DNA of 64,000 bases, taken from Hymenobacter sp. YC55. GTDB taxonomy: Bacteria > Bacteroidota > Bacteroidia > Cytophagales > Hymenobacteraceae. A model generated the notes under the pieces. It ran no database searches, had not been told where the DNA came from, and saw nothing but the letters and a program-made list of their open reading frames with translations. The number at the start of each line of letters is the position of its first letter. The first letter of the stretch is position 1. This document shows positions 32,964 to 41,073 of the stretch, piece after piece. A program made the position numbers and the translations under genes. The stretch lies in NCBI RefSeq assembly GCF_029433095.1, contig NZ_JARNTX010000008.1, forward strand, positions 62,001-126,000, in the 5' to 3' direction.

Positions 32964-34001
32964 ATGAATCTACTATTCTCTTCCCTTTACAAGGTTGGTC
33001 ACGAAGCAAACGAGCCTCAAATTGTTACTGCTCATCACGATCGACCCGAAGCGGCGCAGTACATCAATGAACTTGTTCAACTCGTGCTAACCAATGCTAA
33101 CAGGCGTAGCTACCACTTCCAAGGCGAGACGGTCGAAGTCTGCTCCGCTTTAGCTCAATATCACAACGGCAGCGGTGATTTGTGTTATCAACAAGCGGCC
33201 AGGATCATAGCCGCTAGATTGCATCGTACGGAACTAAGGGCCCGTGAGGATTCAAGTAACCTTGTTCACGAGATTCCGGTGGGAATTCTTATTCAAGCTT
33301 TTATTGAAGATGCGGTTAGCCGAAGATTACTGATCGTTAAGTCCGATCATGATCAGTTTCTTGATGATGAATCGTTCATGACTCGAGCTGGGCTACCAAA
33401 AAAGAAAAAAGTTTTCAAGGCTTTTTTGGCCGAGTTAAGCTTAGACGGAGAAATACTTGATCTATATGTTTGTGATAGCTCTGGAAGCCACAGTAAATAC
33501 TGGTGGAGAGGCTTTTTAGAACTGCAAGAAAAAAGGGATGATGCTCATAATACCAAAACATTTTGGGATGCTCTCGACAGAGAAGTTTTAATGCCGCTTA
33601 AAAAGAAACATCGGGTAGATCACGAAATTATTCGCAACGCAATGATTTTGTATGTGAAGTCCAATGATCATTTTGAGCTAAGCGATTTCATTCAAACTAC
33701 GGTCGGCAAGTACGAGCCAGAGGATGATAGTCTCTCTGTTACAAACTTAACTCAAGCGTTACGGGATCTGCCTACAAAAAGAGCTAATAAACTATTTGAT
33801 ACTTCGTTTGGTATCGTAAAAAAAGAAATAAAAGCTCGATTCAAAAGAACTTATGCGGTCACAGAAGATATTGACCTAGTAATCAAATCCGGCTTGGAGG
33901 ATTTTAAAGGCGAAATCCAAGCTATTGAAGAAGAGGGGATCAAATATTTAAAAATAAGAACCAATCAAGATATTTATAACACTTTCTCGAAGCCCGAATA
34001 G
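32964..34001 (+). CDS. Possible NA37/YejK-like nucleoid-associated protein (first gene of a two-gene unit)
   Basis: 345 residues, no signal peptide or membrane segment. The second half has a conserved-looking core: LLIVKSDHDQFLDDESF (about 125-141), VFKAFLAELSLDGEI, VCDSSGSHSKYWWRGFLEL (about 171-189), RDDAHNTKTFWDALDREVL, IRNAMILYVKSNDHFELSDF and, near the end, FDTSFGIVKKEIKARFKR and IKYLKIRTN. This overall order, an FD..F..I...I stretch followed by a G/I-KYL-I end, recalls NA37 nucleoid-associated proteins, but the match is by eye only. It is much more AT-rich than the backbone, has no cassette site upstream, and is 9 bp from the next gene. It may be a DNA-binding sensor for the membrane protein that follows. 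Confidence 0.5.
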   Translation: MNLLFSSLYKVGHEANEPQIVTAHHDRPEAAQYINELVQLVLTNANRRSYHFQGETVEVCSALAQYHNGSGDLCYQQAARIIAARLHRTELRAREDSSNLVHEIPVGILIQAFIEDAVSRRLLIVKSDHDQFLDDESFMTRAGLPKKKKVFKAFLAELSLDGEILDLYVCDSSGSHSKYWWRGFLELQEKRDDAHNTKTFWDALDREVLMPLKKKHRVDHEIIRNAMILYVKSNDHFELSDFIQTTVGKYEPEDDSLSVTNLTQALRDLPTKRANKLFDTSFGIVKKEIKARFKRTYAVTEDIDLVIKSGLEDFKGEIQAIEEEGIKYLKIRTNQDIYNTFSKPE

Positions 34002-34010
34002 CAAAGCACC

Positions 34011-35576
34011 ATGAAGCCAGTTGAAAATATATTAAATCTATTTAGCTTCACGAAAAGTGAAAATATTTCGGTTTATGAAGATTTCAACCGGTTTGAATTA
34101 AAGATTAAAGCTGATAAGCTCTTTTTACCGGATAGCAATAATTTTGCAATTGCCATTGATGAGTTGTTGAAAATAAGTGAATTTCGCATCAACGTTTCCT
34201 GCGATGATCGTGATTCAGTGAGTTTGTTTGCAACTTCGAGCACTGTTAATGTCAAGGAATTCTTAGCCGAGTTAGCCGAGGAAATCGAATACGATTTTGA
34301 AGGGTGCCGGTTTGAAATTGCGTGTGATAAGCATACAAAGCAAGAAGTAGTACCAATATTTGCTTTAACTCAATTTTTAAGTTACTTCCATTCCCTCAGT
34401 TCTCGTGAGCAGTTACAATTACTCTGGAAAAGGTTTGAGGTAAACCAATACTTAGCTTTCGAAATCCTTGATGGCCAAGGGGCCGAGTTTGGTAGCGACT
34501 CGATATTCTTTTTGAAAAATAGGAGTGGTCTCTCAGCCGATGAGAAAGCTACTAGTATGCAAATGAGAGCGGGGCGCTTTAATTCGATTCGCAACGTTTG
34601 TCACTTTGAAAGTGCCAATGAATGTCAGTTTATTCCGGACGACTTCAAAGTAACTAAAAGTCAGGATTGTCCCCCCGCCCTGATTGAGTTGCTAAATCAC
34701 TTATGTAGTTTAGTATCCGTGGTAAGCTTGTTCGATATCACTCGGCTCACTAAGGATGGTCTCGAGTATAAGCTCAACGGTTATAAGTCTGTTAGCGATA
34801 CTGTACTGACCAACCAAATTCATTCTGAATCAGGAGACCTATATTATCAAATATACGATTGGGTGTACCGCAGTGGCAACCTTAGTGATAAGATCGGTTT
34901 AACGCGCAACCTTTTATCTATTCATCTGCTCTCGACTAAAACGCTGGAGCTGAGGGGTAACCCTTTTGATTCCATTAAATCATCTTTTGAGATTTATTTA
35001 AAGCAGAATATTAAACAATATATCGAACTACGAAGCAAAATATCGGATCAGATAGTTGATCAAACTAATAAAGCGACGAAAATAGCGGAAGAGTTTGCTG
35101 GTAGTTACAAGAAAAGCATTATGGCTTTTGTTTCTTTCTTTGCCAGTATTATTATCGCCAAAGTATTTACTACAAAGCAGCTGAATGGCGCGTTTACGCG
35201 GGAGGCTACCGGAGTGGCGCTAGCCTTTTTGGGAATAGCTACCATTTACTTTGTAGCCTCGTACGTTGAGTTTGGAGCCGAAAAAACCAGGTTTGTTAAA
35301 AATTATCAAAATTTAAAAAGCAGATTCCGGGATCTTCTCGTTGAAGAGGACATTAACAGAATTGTTGATAATGATCAAGTGCATTTAGATGACTTAGCTT
35401 ACATGAACGCCAAAGTTAAACGGTTCAGTGGCTTATGGATTTCAACTATATTAATTATGCTTGCTACTTTATTCTCGTTGTCTGACACGTACAATTTTGC
35501 GTCGTTCAAAAAATGGGTTGGAACATTTTCAGTTTCCGCGCAACTGCCTGCATCTGCGCAAATAAAAAAAAACTAA
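34011..35576 (+). CDS. Membrane-anchored partner protein (second gene of the two-gene unit)
   Basis: 521 residues. Residues 1 to about 340 are soluble, with no recognised domain (two alpha/beta parts). A helix at about 340-365 leads into hydrophobic helices at about 367-384 (IMAFVSFFASIIIAKVF), 396-415 (GVALAFLGIATIYFVASYV) and 470-490 (LWISTILIMLATLFSL). A long cytosolic sensor joined to a small C-terminal membrane part is typical of effectors that damage or depolarise the membrane in abortive-infection systems; that role is an inference. Nine bases separate it from the upstream gene, so they are one operon. Same AT-rich composition as its partner and flanked by IS remnants. Confidence 0.6.
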   Translation: MKPVENILNLFSFTKSENISVYEDFNRFELKIKADKLFLPDSNNFAIAIDELLKISEFRINVSCDDRDSVSLFATSSTVNVKEFLAELAEEIEYDFEGCRFEIACDKHTKQEVVPIFALTQFLSYFHSLSSREQLQLLWKRFEVNQYLAFEILDGQGAEFGSDSIFFLKNRSGLSADEKATSMQMRAGRFNSIRNVCHFESANECQFIPDDFKVTKSQDCPPALIELLNHLCSLVSVVSLFDITRLTKDGLEYKLNGYKSVSDTVLTNQIHSESGDLYYQIYDWVYRSGNLSDKIGLTRNLLSIHLLSTKTLELRGNPFDSIKSSFEIYLKQNIKQYIELRSKISDQIVDQTNKATKIAEEFAGSYKKSIMAFVSFFASIIIAKVFTTKQLNGAFTREATGVALAFLGIATIYFVASYVEFGAEKTRFVKNYQNLKSRFRDLLVEEDINRIVDNDQVHLDDLAYMNAKVKRFSGLWISTILIMLATLFSLSDTYNFASFKKWVGTFSVSAQLPASAQIKKN

Positions 35577-35797
35577 AATAAGGGGTTTCTCTTATTCCAA
35601 CATACTTGCGAAGTATCCTGTAGGCCTTCTCGCTATTTCAAGTCAGCGCTATTTTTGCGTTTCATAAAGCTTGGAGACTGCTCACTTTATTGCCCCAGTT
35701 TCTACTCTGCATGAGTTGATGCGCCGAGCCCTCGGGTGAGGCCTACTAAAGTTGCCTAAGAAATTTTTAAAGAGTAGCGAAACGTTAGTTTCCCTGC

Positions 35798-36052
35798 TTA
35801 TAGGTTGGGTAGTTGAACCCACTCATCATAAGTTGCCAGCTGTCTGGTGCTAACGAAGGAGCGGCAGCAATGCTCATGGTAGAGTACCGCGTCGTAGTAG
35901 ACCTCTACGAAGAAGCTACCCAGGTAATAGAGACTCAAGCGGGAGCCGGTTTCGTCGAAACGCTTTGCTAAGTACTTGCCTTCCATTAGCACGAAGGTCA
36001 GCTGCGTACGGGCACTGAGGTGATTGAAGGCCGCAAAAGAAAGTAAGGGCAT
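35798..36052 (-). CDS. Small hypothetical protein
   Basis: 84 residues, soluble, aromatic (LSLYYLGSFFVEVYYDAVLY near 39-58), no known motif. It has the look of the small orphan proteins common in Hymenobacter. It lies between the AT-rich unit and the IS110 element. No cassette upstream. Confidence 0.5.
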   Translation of the reverse strand: MPLLSFAAFNHLSARTQLTFVLMEGKYLAKRFDETGSRLSLYYLGSFFVEVYYDAVLYHEHCCRSFVSTRQLATYDEWVQLPNL

Positions 36053-36188
36053 GCCCTAAGAAACAAAAAAAGCCCTGATCGGGATCAAATCTTTTGTTGC
36101 AGCCCCGGGCACTACTGATCGGAGTATTTGTAGCAGTCAAATCCGGAGCCTAGCCTGTTGTTTGGCATTTTATGAATGATGTTGAAAG

Positions 36189-37129
36189 TCAAGGGTTGAG
36201 GGCCAGTTTTGACGAAAAATCGGCTTGATAGGGCTGGCCCAACTTGACAATGGCAAAGGCTTGCTTGAGGAGCTTGTTGCAGACGGCAATCAGAGCCAGC
36301 TTCTTGTTCTTGCCCTTGGCCACCAGCCGATCATAGAGCGCCTGGCAGGCCTTGTTCCTCTTCTTGGCCGCGAAGCTGCACATGAAGAACTTGCCCCGGA
36401 TCAGCCCGCCTCCCATCTTGGTAATGCGCACCTTACCCCGAATACTGGGACCGGAGCTATGCTCACGTGGGGAAAGACCAGCTAAGGCAATGAGTTGGCG
36501 GTAGTTATCGAAGCGATGGAAGCCCCCGGCAAACAATAAGAGTATGCCTGCCGTCTTGCGTCCAATCCCCGGGATGGAGCACAAAAGCGTCATCTCGGCT
36601 TGAAAAGCGCTGTTCCAACAAGGTCAGCAACTCGGCTTCGACGGTTTGCACTTGTTTAGTGAGCGCTTGGAGCGTCTGTTGCAGCTGTTTCAAGGCGAGC
36701 TTGCTAATGACCGGCTGCTGCCCTAAGGCTTCTAGCGCATTGCTGACCATGGTTTTCTGCTTGAGTAGTTGCTCATTGACCTGCTCTAACTGCCGGCACT
36801 CCACCAGCACTTGCTCGTCGGGTTGCCACACCTTCACGGCTTGCTGCTGGCCATAGCGCAAGAGCCACTGCGCATCTTTGCAGTCGCTCTTGCCTTTGCT
36901 TAAATGCATCTGGATGAAGCGCTTGATGACTAAGGGATTGAGTACGGCCACTTGCCCGCCGTGCCCCTGTAGGTAGTACGCCAAGGCTAAGTAGTAGGCG
37001 CCCGTGGCTTCCATGACAAACAAGCACTGCGTACCACAAGTCTGCACCAGATGCTGAAAGCCTACTTTGTTGTTGCTGACTTCTAGGTGCGTTACCTGCT
37101 GGTTCGCTTGATAGCACACCGCCAGCGGT
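36189..37129 (-). mobile_element. IS110-family element, truncated and frameshifted transposase
   Basis: The N-terminal part (to about 36595) has the DEDD-type region: LFVMEATGAYYLALAYYLQG, INPLVIKRF-like VLNPLVIKRFIQMHLSKGKS with DCKDAQWLLRYG. The C-terminal part, in another frame, has the Transposase_20 region: LCSIPGIGRKTAGILL and AGLSPREHSSGPSIRGK. They join at an A-run (+ strand 36603-36606). The first about 12 residues, with the first catalytic Asp (IGIDVSK), are missing at the 37119-37130 edge, where a methyltransferase fragment begins. Element ends were not resolved. Confidence 0.8.
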
Positions 37130-37796
37130 CAGGTTAAAGCCTACGTGCAGTGCGGGGCCGCCGAGGACTCGCTACACGAGCTGGCCGCCGCCGGGATGCG
37201 CTTCGACAGCGTGTTTCTGGACCTGTCCTATTACAGCGTGGCCCTGGTTGGCGGCCGTGGCATTGCGGATTACGATTTTATCCAGGTGCCCGAGTTTGCC
37301 CGCGTGATGCATGCGGTGTACGCCTTGGCACGCCCTCCCACGTCGCACGTGTACCTGATGCTGTCCGGGGCTCCGAGTGCCCGGCGGGACATGGCCTGCT
37401 ACCTTGCTACCTTGCGGCCGCCCAGGTCGCGGGCTGGTAGTGGCCCCGGAGCAGCTGCTGTTACTAACCAACTGCGGGGTAGCCGACGCGGGAGAACTGG
37501 CGGAGTGGGTGATGAACTTTCAGGTGCAGCGGCCCTCGATAAGCAAAGGCTACGCGACTGAAAAGGGAGGCTCCTTTATTAACCGGCTGATTCAACAAGC
37601 CACGCGGCCGGGAGAGTGGCTGCTCGACCCTTTTGCCGGCAGCGGCGTTGTCGGAGAGCGTTGCTTGCGGCTCTAACGCTTCTCGGTCCTCATTGAGTGG
37701 GCCCAGCAGACCATCTACGACTTCGTCCTGTCCCGACTGGCGGCGGCCGTAGCCCTGGCCAGCAAGCAAGCGGGCAAGCAACTGGCCCTATTCTAG
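37130..37796 (+). pseudogene. Broken site-specific DNA methyltransferase
   Basis: Starts abruptly at the IS110 edge with VKAYVQCGAAEDSLHELAAA and FDSVFLDLSYYS, where DLSYY stands for the catalytic DPPY-type motif of N4/N6 amino-methyltransferases. After a frame change near 37410-37430 it continues with LVVAPEQLLLLTN and the SAM-binding motif LLDPFAGSGVVGERCL. A TAA at about 37674 interrupts the last strand (RFSVLIEWAQQT), and a TAG ends it at 37796. N-terminal part missing, one frameshift, one stop. It could have been an orphan or restriction-linked methylase. Confidence 0.6.
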
Positions 37797-38066
37797 GCGG
37801 GCAGCGGAGCTAGGCTACCCCTCTTTTTCCCCACTGCCTTTTTGCTGCTCAGCGCCTCGACAACCGGGTAGGGGAGCCGGGCCGGCGTACCTTTACTAGG
37901 TACCCTTCTCTTCGCCTTGCTCTATTCTACGCCTGAATTTTCTTCACTTTCTGGAGACTTGCTACTGGCTAAGGGCTCGGCGTTTCGCCCCCCGCTCAGC
38001 TACCGGGTGCCCCAGCCGTAAACCCGGTTGTACTTCATAATCGGGGCAGATTATTAGTGAAAATCT

Positions 38067-38084
38067 TGTGCGTATATACGAACA
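38067..38084 (+). promoter_or_regulatory. 18-bp palindrome site (first of a pair)
   Basis: TGTGCGTATATACGAACA, 43 bp from the start of the next site. The interval 37797-38286 holds no gene but this pair and the start region of the receptor. Confidence 0.6.
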
Positions 38085-38109
38085 AAAGTCTACTAATTGG
38101 TGTAATATT

Positions 38110-38127
38110 TGTGTCTACATACGAACA
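38110..38127 (+). promoter_or_regulatory. 18-bp palindrome site (second of a pair)
   Basis: TGTGTCTACATACGAACA, about 160 bp before the ATG of the TonB receptor at 38287. Last site of the family seen in the window. The spacing of 43 bp, about four helix turns, would allow cooperative binding. Confidence 0.55.
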
Positions 38128-38286
38128 AAAAGAGATAGTGCCGACTGCAAAAATGTTAGGAATCCATGAACCCATTGCTTTATGTGTAGTTTTGTCCTTG
38201 CGTTATTCCGCAATCCTAAGCGAGTCGGCACCACGAGGGTTCACTCACTTACTTATTCTCCCGTGCTAGTGCCGCGTTTTCCCCCA

Positions 38287-41022
38287 ATGGCCCCTTTTAC
38301 ATCAGTGATTGCCCTCAGCGTGGCCCTAGTCTGCTGTGCGACAACTCCGGCCCGATGCCAGGACCAGTACACCGAGGTTTCTGGAACAGTAAGCACCGCC
38401 AACGCGGAACCTCTGCCGATGGCCACCGTGCTGGTGAAGGGAACGTTTATCGTGGTGCAAACCGACAATCAAGGCGTGTTCCGCCTGCGCGTGCCGACCG
38501 CCCAGTTGCCCTCGCCGGTGGCCGTCTCGTTTGTGGGTTACGAAACGCGGGTGGATACGCTGCGCGCGCGGGGGGCGCCCCTCACGGTTGTGTTACAGCC
38601 GTCGCTGACGCTCATCAACGAAGTCGTGGTGTCGGCCTCGCGGTCGGTGGAAAATATCCTGCGGACCGGGGCCACGGTCGATAAGCTCAACTCTGTGCAA
38701 GTCGAGCGGCTCCCCACGCACGACCTGATTCAGGGCCTGGCCCGCCAGAAGGGCGTGGACGTAACGACGAGCGGAATGTTCAACGCCAGTCTGAGCACGC
38801 GGGGCCTTAACAGCGCTAACTCCGAGCGCCTAGTGCAGCTGGTCGATGGAATCGACACGCAATCCCCCAGTTTGAACATCAACCCCGGCAACAGCCTCGG
38901 GTTGACCGAAGTGGACATAGATGGCGTGGAGGTGCTGCACGGCCCTTCCTCGGCCCTGTACGGGGCCAACGCCTTCAACGGCGTGGTGCTGACCACTTCC
39001 AAGGACCCTTTCCTTTACGAAGGCCTCACGGTGCGCCTGCGCGGCGGCACCCGCGGGTACACCGACGCGCAGGCCCGCTATGCCGTCAAGCTTAGCAACC
39101 GGCTGGCCTTCAAGCTTACGGGCTCCTATGGCCGGGGCCAGGAGTGGATTGCCGACAACTACGCGGCCCTGAGCCCCGAATACTTGCCGACCAACAACCC
39201 CGCCGGCTCGCTGCTGGGCTACGATGCGGTGAACCGCTACGGGGACGTAGGCAACACGTTCGGGCCCACCGGGGGAGCCCTGAACGGCAAGACCGTATTC
39301 ATGCCCGGCTGGACCGAGCGTGAAATCGTGGCGGGGGATAGAACCGCCCAGCTTTACCGGATTTTCCCTTCCCTGCACTTTCTGCTGACCGATAAAATCA
39401 AGGTGCTGGCCGAGTACAAGCGGGCCAGCGGCACGACCGGGTATCAGGCCACCAACCGTTACCGCCTCAAAAACTTCGGCTTCAACCAGTACCGGGTGGA
39501 AGTGCGCAGCGACAAATGGTTCGTACGCGCCTACCAGACCCGGGATGGTGGCAACGACTCCTACGATTTGTCGTTCTCCGGCGCGTTTATGAACGCGAGC
39601 GCGGACCCGCGCTCCGGGGCGGCCAACCTCTCCTACGCCCAGCAGTACTTCACCGCCTACGCCCGGGCCTACAACACGTACCTGACCCAGAATCCCGGCG
39701 ATATCGACGGCGCGGGTGCCGCCGGGCAGGCCGCCGGGGCTCCCTTCCAGCTCCAGGCCGGCTCGCCGGAGTTTGCCACGCTGCGGCAGCAGGTGATTAC
39801 GGACCCCACCCCCGGCGTGGGCTCCCAACTGAATCCGGGCTCGAACCTGACCGATTTCAGCGGGCAGTACGAGTTTCGCCTCCTCTCGCTCCAAGCCATC
39901 GCCGGGGCCGCGTACCGCCGCTTCCGCCTCAGTTCCGATGGCCGGCTGTTTGCCGACCGCGACGGCCAACCCATCCGGTACGCGGAGTACGGCGCTTATT
40001 TGCAGCTGAGCCAATTGCTGCTGGCCGAGAAATTGAAACTTACGCTGGCCGGGCGCTTGGACGGGAGCCGCAACTTTGCGAACGAGTTTTCGCCGCGGGC
40101 CTCGGCCGTGTACTCAGTGGGCGCAGAACGCCAGCATAACTTCCGCGTGAGCTACAACGAAGCCTACCGCTATGCCACCCAACTGGGCCAGTACCTGTAC
40201 CTGGATTTAAGCCGGGTGCTGCTGCTGGGCAACATATCCAGCGGCTTTAGCGGCTACTCCACGGCCGTTACTGGCCAGCTCGGCACCATTCTGCGCGCCG
40301 GAAACGGGGCCCCGGCCCTGCTGGCCCCCTACGAGGTGAACGCCGACCGGCTTAAAGTGGAAAGAGTTAAAGCGTTTGAAATCGGCTACAAGGGCTTGTT
40401 GCTGACGGGCCTGACCGTGGACTTGGATTATTACCTGAGCCGCTTCAACAACTTCATTAGCCAGGTACGGCTGCTGACCAATTTGGACGGCTCGCGCCCG
40501 ACTCTCGCGCAGCTGGCAACGGCGTCTGCCAGCATGGCCCCGTTCCAGACGCCTGACCAAGCCACCCGCGTCATTCAGGTGCAAGCGAACGCCCGCCAGG
40601 AAGTGCGCGCCTCCGGCTACGAGGTCGGCTTCGCTTACACGCCCACCAAAGCAATCGAAGTCAGTGGCAACTACACGCTAAGCCTGCTGGACAGAAAGGG
40701 CCTGCCGGCGGATTTTCAGACTTCCTACAACACGCCCAAGCACAAGTTCAACGCCGGCGTGGCCGGGGAGCTGAAAAAGGTCTATACCTATTCGCTCAAC
40801 TACCGCTGGGCCCAGGGCCACCGCTTTGAGTCGCCGTTCGCCGCCGGTGATTTGGGCACCTATTCGTCTCTGGACGCCAAATTGGGTTACCGGCTCCCGC
40901 GCCTGCACACGGAGTTGGTGCTCGGCGGCACAAACCTGGGCAACGCCCGCAACGTGCAAGTGTACGGCGGCCCGCAGGTGGGCCGGCTGGTATTTTTGGG
41001 GGTGACCCTGGACTTTAAGTAA
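38287..41022 (+). CDS. TonB-dependent outer-membrane receptor, paralogue of 20741-23473
   Basis: 911 residues from the ATG at 38287 (signal peptide MAPFTSVIALSVALVCCATT...). Layout is the same as the first receptor: carboxypeptidase-regulatory-like domain (about 35-110), LINEVVVSASR, plug with GLARQKGVDVTTSG and SSALYGANAFNGVVLTTSKD, then barrel ending VGRLVFLGVTLDFK. Long stretches are identical to the first receptor, so the pair arose by duplication, probably with a switched ligand range. It is followed 51 bp later by a histidine kinase, suggesting ligand-linked signalling. No SusD. Confidence 0.92.
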   Translation: MAPFTSVIALSVALVCCATTPARCQDQYTEVSGTVSTANAEPLPMATVLVKGTFIVVQTDNQGVFRLRVPTAQLPSPVAVSFVGYETRVDTLRARGAPLTVVLQPSLTLINEVVVSASRSVENILRTGATVDKLNSVQVERLPTHDLIQGLARQKGVDVTTSGMFNASLSTRGLNSANSERLVQLVDGIDTQSPSLNINPGNSLGLTEVDIDGVEVLHGPSSALYGANAFNGVVLTTSKDPFLYEGLTVRLRGGTRGYTDAQARYAVKLSNRLAFKLTGSYGRGQEWIADNYAALSPEYLPTNNPAGSLLGYDAVNRYGDVGNTFGPTGGALNGKTVFMPGWTEREIVAGDRTAQLYRIFPSLHFLLTDKIKVLAEYKRASGTTGYQATNRYRLKNFGFNQYRVEVRSDKWFVRAYQTRDGGNDSYDLSFSGAFMNASADPRSGAANLSYAQQYFTAYARAYNTYLTQNPGDIDGAGAAGQAAGAPFQLQAGSPEFATLRQQVITDPTPGVGSQLNPGSNLTDFSGQYEFRLLSLQAIAGAAYRRFRLSSDGRLFADRDGQPIRYAEYGAYLQLSQLLLAEKLKLTLAGRLDGSRNFANEFSPRASAVYSVGAERQHNFRVSYNEAYRYATQLGQYLYLDLSRVLLLGNISSGFSGYSTAVTGQLGTILRAGNGAPALLAPYEVNADRLKVERVKAFEIGYKGLLLTGLTVDLDYYLSRFNNFISQVRLLTNLDGSRPTLAQLATASASMAPFQTPDQATRVIQVQANARQEVRASGYEVGFAYTPTKAIEVSGNYTLSLLDRKGLPADFQTSYNTPKHKFNAGVAGELKKVYTYSLNYRWAQGHRFESPFAAGDLGTYSSLDAKLGYRLPRLHTELVLGGTNLGNARNVQVYGGPQVGRLVFLGVTLDFK

Positions 41023-41073
41023 TTACCGCCCGATGGCCCCGGAAGGAGCCGCTCATTCGTGCTCCGCTCTGCT

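Noticed and set aside
756..38127. The 18-bp palindromes as insertion-sequence ends or recombination sites
   Set aside because: They stand singly at fixed distances from start codons and do not bracket elements.
38830..40014. Long minus-strand frame inside the second TonB receptor
   Set aside because: Antisense shadow; a matching shadow (22385-23317) exists opposite the first receptor.
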